Part shown: positions 59,801 through 64,000 of the stretch, one piece after another | How positions within the stretch are numbered: position 1 is the stretch's first letter | Layout: the number at the start of each line of letters is the position of its first letter | Assembly: GCF_024713975.1 (NCBI RefSeq) | Contig: NC_091097.1 | Coordinates: forward strand, 1,765,361 to 1,829,360 | Source of the DNA: Paralichthys olivaceus | Lineage: Eukaryota; Chordata; Actinopteri; Pleuronectiformes; Paralichthyidae | Length of the DNA: 64,000 nt | Reading direction: 5' to 3' | Position numbers and translations under genes: made by a program | The notes under the pieces: generated by a model | Seen by the model: only the letters and a program-made list of their open reading frames with translations | Told to the model about the DNA's origin: nothing | Database searches by the model: none

Positions 59801-60596
59801 TTGAGGAGAAGACTGGTCGGTTAGACATGATGTCAGTTCTCAAACAGAGATGTAAACTTCAGTGCAAAACAACATCCCCAGGATTTACATACAGTTTATA
59901 GAAATGGATCACAGGGAGTTGGTTTTACCCACTACAGCTCACCATTGCTTTTTGGCTCAATTATCTCTTGCTGTCAACTGTTTTTTTTGGCATTTCAGGA
60001 GTGTTGGCTACACTTTCAGCCAATTTCGAACCACCCTGCCCAGATCCAATAAATTAGAGAGCTCCTTCTCCAGTAGAATACATCTGTTTACCATCCAAGT
60101 GCAACTAAGATTCAAAACTACTTTTGTTCTAAGGTTTTGGGCATGCCCGAAAGTTTTTTGCACCGATATGAATGCTTGAAAAATATCTTAATCTTGACTC
60201 ACAGTCCAGAGAGCAGTGGAGAAACAGATGCTGACGATGCTGCTGCTGCTGCTGCTGCTAGTGCTAGTGCTGCTGCTGGGGAAGGAGTCGAGGGTTGTGA
60301 ATTGTACCAAACTGAGGATGGTAAGCAAGAGTCCACCAGTTCTGCAAACACACTACAGCACTATCTGACAGGTTGCACATAGGCTGTAGCCTGTAGTCTT
60401 GTCATCCTTGCGGATATTGACAAAAAGTTTTAAATATGTTAAAACAAATAGGTATGATTACTGACAGATTTTTGGAAACCTGATCAATCTGTGATATTTT
60501 ACTGTCCTGCAGCATCTGGTCCTGAACAGACTCAGATAGATGAAACCAGAGATACTGAGGGCACAGAAGACAACCCTGAGGACCCCAGGTCTCTCA

Positions 60597-60647
<51 letters not shown>

Positions 60648-62058
60648 GAGTTTTACAGGCTCCTACAGTCTCCTTAAGTCTTATCATTACTTGTGCAAAA
60701 ACATGTCTGGGTCTATTTAAATACCAAGGCTTTTACATAATAGATGTCATACTTGTAATAACCCCTTTATTGTCCCTCCTTAGGCACCCAGGCATCACCA
60801 GCGGCCTGGTGAAGGGAGCTCTGTCAGTAGCTGCTTCTGCTTACAAAGCTCTGTTCACTGGACAAGGCCCCACACAGGTCAGCCATAATATATATGTTAT
60901 TTTATTTTGTGCCATATATTTTATCTCGTTAACGCTTCATATTCAAAGGACCCCTAAAGTATTAAAACCAGGGATACTACTATCATGATTTCTGGCCCTT
61001 ATCCCAAGCTAAACCATCTAATGTTAGATATCTGCCATGCTGTGAAATAGTATTTGCCCCCGTCCTGATTTTTTCTATAATTGAATATTTGTCACACTTA
61101 AATGTTTCATATCATCAAATTAATTTCAATATTAGACAAAGATAACCCAGCTGAACACAAAATGCAGTTTTAATTTATTTCAAATACTGAAGGAACAATG
61201 TGAAAAAGCATATACCCCATCAGTTTCTAAATCAACCAAATGTAATTGATATCTGTGTTCGATGTCGTTCCCAGCCAGGAATACTGCCAGAGTCCAGACC
61301 TGTTCAAAGAGCCTGTCTGCCAATGCAAAGTAGGCCAAAAGGTCTCAACAAATGATGCTGCTAACAAAGTAATTTAAATCTATCTGTCTGGAAAGGGTTA
61401 CAAAGCCAGTGCTTAGGCTCTGGAACTCCAGCAAACCACAGTTAGAGCCATTATCTACAAAACCAATTTCAAGACTCATCAAGGAGGTCACGAAAAAAAC
61501 CCAGATAAACACAGGATCCATTATATCTGATGTTAAGCTAACACAGTATTCCATTATAAGAACATCATACCATTAAGATTTTTTTTCACAAGATGCTTTC
61601 AGACATGCACTGAACACTGTATATCTCCTGACATTATCTGGAAGGGCTGTATCTGAGAACACAATTGTCCAAGTGAGAGGCTCAGGAGTTATTTTGAAAA
61701 TGGCTTTAGTAACACTAAACTTTATTGTCAGAGAAATACAAAGCTTGTCAAACCTGATGTGCCTATTCAGCTCCTGTTATCGTTATTGTTTGGATTCGGG
61801 AATTAGCAAACAGTTCGTTTATTAACTTCACTGTTGTTTTCAAAGTATTTGTAGCAGGACTTATCAGATCTTGTTCCCATGCAGCCTCCAGTGGACTCGT
61901 CTACCCAGGACACCATGATGGCCGTGCTGGTGGAGATGGGCTTTGGGGACCGGTCACTGAACCAGCGGCTGCTGAAGAAATATAACTACAACCTGCTGGA
62001 CGTGGTCAACGAGCTCGTTCAGATGACCGACAATGACTGGTACTCCACACGCTACTGA
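29732..62058 (+). CDS. NBR1: NBR1 autophagy cargo receptor, complete (22 coding exons)
   Basis: NBR1 bridges ubiquitinated cargo to LC3/GABARAP on the forming autophagosome and works with p62/SQSTM1 in aggregate and peroxisome turnover. The spliced coding sequence is 3009 nt (1002 residues), with every junction GT-AG and in phase. Domains: PB1 (about 1-85, acidic YFDEENEE at 48-55 including Asp50, which contacts p62 in the human protein), ZZ finger (about 225-270), coiled coil (about 290-325), FW domain (about 365-475), LIR EDYIIIL (Tyr743-Ile746), J helix (about 920-940) and UBA (946-1002). Start chosen at 29732 because it opens the PB1 fold and follows GC-rich leader. Teleost-specific oddities are Ser-rich (exon 16) and Ala-rich (exon 19) stretches. 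High confidence. Confidence 0.97.
30407..30800 (-). mobile_element. LINE 3' end (tttattgatccc type)
   Basis: gatagatactttattgatcc, then gaacgaaattcaag is the reversed 3' end of a fish Rex/L2-type LINE, with a short (GATA)n tail. AT-rich 3'-UTR-like sequence follows to about 30800. Confidence 0.6.
31490..31830 (+). mobile_element. Truncated MITE of TTAAAGGT family
   Basis: tacaaattgttgatttattt, gccaccatgttttttacagt, aactaaacatcttttgagtt and acacactaaaccttcaa align with 28858-29231 in the same direction. The 5' end is decayed. Confidence 0.65.
32325..32720 (+). mobile_element. LINE (L2/Rex-like) RT fragment
   Basis: The frame reads EDLEKVIHAFISSRLDYCNA, then LQLIQNAAARLLT, the tail of a reverse transcriptase, followed by KALSGQAPAY in a shifted frame. 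Dead copy. Confidence 0.7.
33890..34490 (+). mobile_element. LINE (L2-like) 3' end with ATGTAA tail
   Basis: SCLDYCNSLMACLPA in one frame, then remnants of the LRHPYWLPVAA block. It ends with gatagaagcgtcagctaaat, gaaatgtaatgtaa, the typical fish L2-type tail. Stops throughout. Confidence 0.7.
35150..35260 (+). mobile_element. LINE 3' ORF scrap
   Basis: RPRAGPLLSGSRPSGTVYLR matches the GSRxWNxLP end region of fish LINEs in decayed form. Confidence 0.5.
35252..35375 (-). mobile_element. Truncated MITE of TTAAAGGT family
   Basis: ttttaaagttacagtgtgta, then cagctgaacacccctcacct matches one end of the MITE at 39354. The other end is missing. Confidence 0.6.
36503..36565 (+). CDS. NBR1: NBR1 exon 2: PB1 with OPCA motif
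   Basis: 63 nt, residues 35-55. Ends TYFDEENEE, the acidic PB1 motif used for p62 binding. Confidence 0.95.
36867..38022. mobile_element. MITE-like element with inverted ends
   Basis: Ends cagatctggtattaacatc (36872) and gatgttaataccaggtctg (38000-38022) are inverted copies; about 1.15 kb between. A truncated relative lies at 44234-44370. It also contains a gctttcagacatgcactgaa block (37342) found at 61595 too. Confidence 0.6.
38164..38182 (+). CDS. NBR1: NBR1 exon 3 (19-nt microexon)
   Basis: Encodes VSINSQ plus the first base of the next codon. Its size and flanking ttcag/GTAAGT sites are clean. Confidence 0.9.
38300..38322 (+). CDS. NBR1: NBR1 exon 4 (23-nt microexon)
   Basis: Completes codon 62 and encodes EYEEALK of PB1. 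Only 117 bp from exon 3. Confidence 0.9.
39354..39726 (-). mobile_element. Complete MITE of TTAAAGGT family
   Basis: ttaaaggtacactggtagaa to cacactggtcctttaa, 373 bp, inverted ends, opposite orientation to 28858-29231. Confidence 0.8.
40613..40801 (+). CDS. NBR1: NBR1 exon 5: end of PB1 and linker
   Basis: 189 nt, residues 70-132, starting SAARQGNRLHMNVYE. Acceptor tttcccag. Confidence 0.92.
41110..41320. repeat. Interspersed repeat (ggcacaaacatt type)
   Basis: catctggcacaaacattccc and gtcaaaggtcattgtgacct recur at about 57530-57660 (tctggcacaaacatttactt). A common fish repeat with no coding content. Confidence 0.5.
42047..42124 (+). CDS. NBR1: NBR1 exon 6
   Basis: 78 nt, residues 133-158, ending PPAWFTSYMEK, which corresponds to the WFTSYLE block of mammalian NBR1. 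The next intron is only 79 bp. Confidence 0.93.
42204..42457 (+). CDS. NBR1: NBR1 exon 7: Gly/Ala linker and start of ZZ finger
   Basis: 254 nt. A Gly/Ala-rich insert (VGGAAGGAGGGRGEAVGG) precedes the first ZZ cysteines CSSC and GGGYQC. Confidence 0.93.
42458..43958 (+). other. NBR1 intron 7, no feature seen
   Basis: 1.5 kb of AT-rich intron ending in a long pyrimidine tract before ctcatcag. Confidence 0.7.
43959..44084 (+). CDS. NBR1: NBR1 exon 8: rest of ZZ finger
   Basis: 126 nt; CTSCTLCEPC then FSHDPSHNLV supplies the remaining zinc ligands including the two His. Confidence 0.93.
44776..45700 (-). mobile_element. RTE/Rex3-like LINE 3' end, reversed
   Basis: caattcaattcaattttatt, tgtatagcgccaaatcataa is the reversed tail. 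Further right, on the minus strand, decayed ORF end sequence (FRRQTPSQHLKSNLKLFSL) resembles that at 50760-51030. Two open frames on the minus strand (44861-45118, 45460-45645) are parts of it. Confidence 0.7.
45407..45452. repeat. 21-bp perfect hairpin
   Basis: Arms 45407-45427 and 45432-45452 are exact reverse complements (cttagttatgctgctatagc / gctatagcagcataactaag core) around a 4-nt loop. Half of it (ctatagcagcataactaa) appears in the related LINE at 50795-50812. Confidence 0.9.
45937..46143 (+). CDS. NBR1: NBR1 exon 9: coiled coil
   Basis: 207 nt; RKAEKQRLKAEKRLLKAEVK is a strongly helical heptad-type segment as in mammalian NBR1, where it aids self-association. Confidence 0.95.
46313..46472 (+). 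CDS. NBR1: NBR1 exon 10: start of FW domain
   Basis: 160 nt; FLDENLPDGTRLRPGTKFIK then YWKMRNTGTISW, with the conserved tryptophans. Confidence 0.97.
46940..47300 (+). repeat. Interspersed repeat, relative of 16250-16560
   Basis: Shares the tatatcattagattatgc and ggatcaaag blocks. No open frame survives. Confidence 0.45.
47737..47820 (+). CDS. NBR1: NBR1 exon 11: FW domain
   Basis: 84 nt, residues 408-435, LKFMWGNLAVGSGD...; phase 0-0. Confidence 0.96.
48025..48210 (+). CDS. NBR1: NBR1 exon 12: end of FW domain
   Basis: 186 nt, residues 436-497, with EGSYTSHWRLAHAGEQFGPR and VWCSIVVDP. Confidence 0.97.
48677..48793 (+). CDS. NBR1: NBR1 exon 13
   Basis: 117 nt, residues 498-536, ending EYFIPSVDLLTAQ, conserved with mammals. 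Confidence 0.95.
48940..49210 (-). mobile_element. LINE 3' fragment, reversed
   Basis: aatctttattatcccagagg, ggcaatttg is the reversed tail of a Rex-like LINE; about 250 bp of decayed ORF end follows. Confidence 0.6.
49211..50341 (+). other. NBR1 intron 13 remainder, no feature seen
   Basis: AT-rich intron. Short frames lack support. Confidence 0.6.
50342..50417 (+). CDS. NBR1: NBR1 exon 14
   Basis: 76 nt; DLLSFELLDINIVQELESV, nearly identical to the mammalian block. Confidence 0.96.
50760..52010 (-). mobile_element. LINE fragment interrupted by a hAT element
   Basis: On the minus strand the frame from about 51030 reads RTLRSQNAGFLVVPTVSKRR then LLWNKLPFWVREADTVNTFK and SRLKTFLFDRGYS, the C-terminal end of a fish non-LTR reverse transcriptase. 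Related sequence (taaaagaagccaaaatggga) continues at 51779-52010 beyond the hAT insertion. Removing 51040-51778 restores continuity. Confidence 0.75.
51040..51770 (-). mobile_element. hAT element with exact target duplication
   Basis: 731 bp. Inverted ends TAGGCCTGGGACGATAA and TTATCGGCCCAGGCCTA differ at one position. The 8-bp duplication tagtaggg lies at 51032-51039 and 51771-51778. A minus-strand frame (51096-51335) holds a BED-finger-like tail GNTTKLHAHLKHHHPTQFN then STLIEAF and YKRNSAKWCALT, the N-terminal start of a hAT transposase. The catalytic and dimerisation parts are deleted. Confidence 0.9.
52775..53150 (+). repeat. SINE-like repeat ending in gcgctatataaata
   Basis: gggcaagacactgaacgcta, aattgtccctgg, gaatgtgtgaatggtgg, then aatgcgctatataaatacaa and accatttaccattt is a widespread fish retroposon. 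The centre is interrupted by unrelated sequence. Confidence 0.6.
53214..53324 (+). CDS. NBR1: NBR1 exon 15
   Basis: 111 nt; DMTPCISPLPQDGLLQDKSS and LGLIQEETEVINSIM, matching the mammalian VTPCMSPLPHD region. Confidence 0.94.
53500..54330 (-). mobile_element. LINE reverse-transcriptase remnant
   Basis: Minus frame (53507-54001) reads VETFRFLGTFITQDLNWELN, KKAQQRMFFLRKLKKFNLPK and FITVWYAAAT, the thumb/C-terminal part of a fish non-LTR RT. Just upstream, a shifted frame contains SADDTSLI, a mutated FADD catalytic box. Two or more frameshifts make it dead. Confidence 0.85.
54331..55779 (+). other. NBR1 intron 15 interior, no feature seen
   Basis: No supported genes; short frames at 54387-54636 and 55048-55239 have no domain or splice evidence. 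Confidence 0.5.
55780..56540 (-). mobile_element. Second LINE RT remnant in intron 15
   Basis: Minus strand reads SNISQFRAISLLNVEGKLFF (an RT palm block), with SDPKRHDLITIPSDIPAIEQ and PEHQMDV just before it. It resembles a fish LINE family distinct from the copy at 53500. Frameshifts and stops are present. Confidence 0.7.
56691..56972 (+). CDS. NBR1: NBR1 exon 16: poly-Ser linker
   Basis: 282 nt. A run of 12 Ser encoded by (TCC)n (56716-56751) follows VAHPAAQGG, then a Pro-rich disordered stretch. The region between FW and LIR is poorly conserved in NBR1, so this expansion is plausible. Confidence 0.9.
57817..58027 (+). CDS. NBR1: NBR1 exon 17: LIR motif
   Basis: 211 nt. A Glu/Lys-rich part precedes STSSEDYIIILPDCFDTTRP. 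Tyr743 and Ile746 are the LC3/GABARAP hydrophobic-pocket residues, with Ser/Glu/Asp upstream as in mammals. Confidence 0.97.
58157..58417 (+). CDS. NBR1: NBR1 exon 18
   Basis: 261 nt; SSALSQPGDI at the start matches the mammalian YSSALSQPG; later MLCTSQTLDDEPLTPEVV matches the second conserved block. Confidence 0.95.
58418..60204 (+). other. NBR1 intron 18 with MITE-like repeat
   Basis: About 59190-59600 holds a repeat with gtctgcagaaactccgga, gtgcatgtctgaaagcacct, related to 37342 and 61595. The tract at 59638-59660 is AT-only. Nothing coding. Confidence 0.55.
60205..60320 (+). CDS. NBR1: NBR1 exon 19: poly-Ala
   Basis: 116 nt. (GCT)n at about 60238-60279 encodes AAAAAAASASAAA between acidic residues. 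Phase agrees with both neighbours. Confidence 0.85.
60513..60588 (+). CDS. NBR1: NBR1 exon 20: acidic linker
   Basis: 76 nt; GPEQTQIDETRDTEGTEDN. The donor GTCTCT is weak and is followed within 8 nt by a (CA)n tract. Confidence 0.85.
60597..60648. repeat. (CA)n-(GA)n microsatellite at exon 20 donor
   Basis: About 15 CA units then (GA)n, starting 9-10 nt after the splice donor. Confidence 0.95.
60784..60877 (+). CDS. NBR1: NBR1 exon 21: amphipathic J helix
   Basis: 94 nt; GLVKGALSVAASAYKALF is the conserved membrane-binding helix next to UBA. Confidence 0.96.
60878..61884 (+). other. NBR1 intron 21, one repeat fragment
   Basis: A gctttcagacatgcactgaa fragment at about 61595-61700 belongs to the family at 37342. 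Otherwise nothing is seen. Confidence 0.6.
61885..62058 (+). CDS. NBR1: NBR1 last exon: UBA domain and stop
   Basis: 174 nt; MMAVLVEMGFGDRSLNQRLL and NELVQMTDNDWYSTRY, then TGA. The MGF loop and C-terminal DWYS-RY match mammalian NBR1. Confidence 0.98.
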   Translation, partial: PPVDSSTQDTMMAVLVEMGFGDRSLNQRLLKKYNYNLLDVVNELVQMTDNDWYSTRY

Positions 62059-63010
62059 CAAAGGAGACGAAGATGTGCAGGAAGAAGTAAAAAGAAGATG
62101 GAGATGAAACACAAGTAATGCTAAATGAAGAAAGAGGAAGAAAGATGGGAAGAAGGAAATCAATTTCTGCTCATTTACCTTTACCTTCATCTTTCAGCCA
62201 ATCTCTTTTCTAACTGGTCCAGTTAAATTGAGAGCATTCTCCTCTGTATAACAATATACAGGGAAACATTCCAGCAAGCATCTCTGCAATCCTGCATTAC
62301 ATCATCAATCACCCACTGTCTGTGGTATTACTGTCAGTGTTGGCCTTTATAGTGGCAGGGTGGTTCCTCTGCTGACCAATCTAAATTAGCTATTCATAGC
62401 ATTTCCGAAGGTTAGGACCACATATCCCATGCCACCAAGGGGAACGTTGTTCTGCTTGATTAAAGCAGGAAGTAAAGAAGCAAACATGAAGTTGTGTTAT
62501 GTTCCAAAACTAACCAGGTCCAACAATCACATTTAATGGGACGTTTAGGTAAAAACACCAACATCAGTATAAAAACGATGATAATTATTAGTTAGTATTG
62601 AAATGCCACACACAGCACCTTTCTACTGTCCTCTTTTTCCCGGGACTGTGATAAATAACATATATCAAATATTGCATCTGCATTGATAACAAAAGTTACT
62701 TTTGTCAGAGAATGTGTACACATGCTAGTTAGTCATAGATTGAAAATCCACATTAAGTTTATTGTTTACTGTATATCAAACTGCATTAAGTCTTAATACA
62801 ATGCTTTTAACAAGGCATCCTGGGTGCTTGATGGTTCCCCTTCTGTCATTTGGCTTTGCCTGATCTGCTACCCTAAACTGATGGGCGTCATCATAGTTAA
62901 ATAAAAATCCAGTCCCACTAGAGAGCGGCTCACTTTTCTGCATGTCCTTGCAAAAAATGTAGTTGTCACTTTTCAAAGGGATTGTTAATAAACTACTGTA
63001 GCTGGCAAAC
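62059..63010 (+). other. NBR1: NBR1 3' untranslated region and polyA signals
   Basis: Two AATAAA signals, at 62900-62905 and 62987-62992, suggest a 3' UTR of about 0.85-0.95 kb. The small minus frames at 61954-62190 and 62776-62976 are shadows. Confidence 0.6.
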
Positions 63011-63578
63011 TAATGGCTAATGCCATCACAACAACCCTCCTAGTTAATGGGAAAAACACAAAAGTCATATATGGACTCGCATTAAAGTTCCACAAAATTA
63101 GATTTGACACAAACAATCTGACTATAAGTGAATCCTCCGATTCCATTCGTTCTTTTGAAATTAACTGATTTCACATTCTGAATGCTGGTGTGACTGGGTG
63201 TGTAGGTTTTAGGCATGGATCTGGTTTAGGTTGGTCATTGCCAAATGTAATTTATTAGAAACTGTCTGTCTCACTGTGACGTCATCTGCATCCATGCATC
63301 ATCGTGTGTTTAACGTAGATGCGGAATGCTCATAGAGGTGGGGTATGGCCACAGCCTTACATTAGCCAGGCAAACCATTGGTTAGTAATAGTCCAAATAA
63401 GCAAAGATTTAGCTTATGTGCTTGGCTAGATTCACTAGGTTTGAGAGATGTGGACATGCAGACGGTTTCTGTCTCTGTTCTATCTCTGTGCAGCACTAAT
63501 CTACCCCTTGTTGACAATATTTTTTGATATATATATCTATATATCTGAATCTATATATCTATATCTAAATAGATATAG

Positions 63579-63615
<37 letters not shown>

Positions 63616-64000
63616 CTGTAGCTGCTTTTTAATTTTATTTGTACATTTTGTCAACATCACTCAAGAGTATATAGGGATATAACACACCTATTACTAGACT
63701 TTATGCATAAACTGCTGTATGAGTAGATGACACTGAAAGCAGAAAAACATTCCCCCAATGTGACTTTAGAGTATTTGCACTTAAACCTTAAAGGACACAG
63801 GGACCATTCATTGAACCTACAACTAACTTTTTCCTCTTTGTGACTTTCCCTTCTTTTACACATCGTTGTCTTGACAGTCAAGTCTCTTCCCTGATGTAGT
63901 TTGTTACCCTGAACAGGTTGGCTGTTTCTCATAGTAAGGATTTTCTTCTCTGCTCAGAGCGAAGGTCTCAGTATGCTTCAAATGAACTGGTTCATTCAAG
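63011..64000. other. No gene seen; AT and GA microsatellites
   Basis: (AT)n/(ATATCT)n at 63523-63600 followed by (GA)n at 63601-63614. No downstream neighbour gene is visible by 64000. Confidence 0.6.

Noticed and set aside
59960..60180. Possible extra NBR1 exon after the acceptor-like catttcag at 59998
   Set aside because: No matching donor with correct phase and no similarity to NBR1; exon 18 joins exon 19 in phase without it.
1..64000. CRISPR-like arrays
   Set aside because: Tandem arrays here have no constant repeat with unique spacers; all are minisatellites or satellites in a vertebrate genome.

Overview
The window is vertebrate nuclear DNA, almost certainly from a teleost fish. One complete, widely spaced host gene can be read exon by exon with GT-AG introns. 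The rest is the mix of non-LTR retrotransposon tails, MITEs, hAT, piggyBac and Helitron-like DNA, LTR remnants and tRNA-derived repeats found in teleost euchromatin. There are no bacterial operons and no CRISPR arrays.

The right half (29.7-63.0 kb, plus strand) is NBR1, the selective-autophagy receptor. I assembled 22 coding exons with compatible phases from an ATG at 29732 to a TGA at 62056-62058, giving about 1002 residues (human NBR1 has 966). The PB1 domain, ZZ zinc finger, coiled coil, four-tryptophan (FW) domain, LC3-interacting motif, amphipathic J helix and C-terminal UBA domain are all recognisable. Its introns carry LINE fragments, MITEs and a hAT element with exact target-site duplications. 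A GC-rich promoter with CRE-like, ETS and E-box motifs lies just upstream.

The left part (0.8-13.4 kb) is the most unusual region. A minus-strand, intron-containing Helitron-like gene runs from an ATG exon at 8030, through four small in-phase exons (81-84 nt) that look like tandem copies of one another, into a 4 kb exon. That exon encodes a protease-like domain (Cys, then Asp-x-His), a Lys/Arg/Tyr-rich repeat region, a Cys-rich finger and a Helitron Rep nuclease domain. A frameshift near 4638 breaks it and no helicase follows. It is flanked by two roughly 60-bp minisatellite arrays in direct orientation, and outside those by long inverted arms (841-1405 and 12905-13420). It may be one composite element.

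From 13.7 to 29.2 kb lies a patchwork: a decayed endogenous retrovirus fragment joined to telomere-like repeats, a Gypsy-type gag fragment next to its LTR, and tRNA-Ala/tRNA-Ser-derived repeats. It also holds a second minus-strand multi-exon gene that I cannot name (five coding exons, one frameshift, a triple CCAAT promoter array), an exact 364-bp tandem duplication, and an internally deleted piggyBac element interrupted by a hAT element with perfect 8-bp target duplications. Beyond NBR1 (63-64 kb) only microsatellites are seen.
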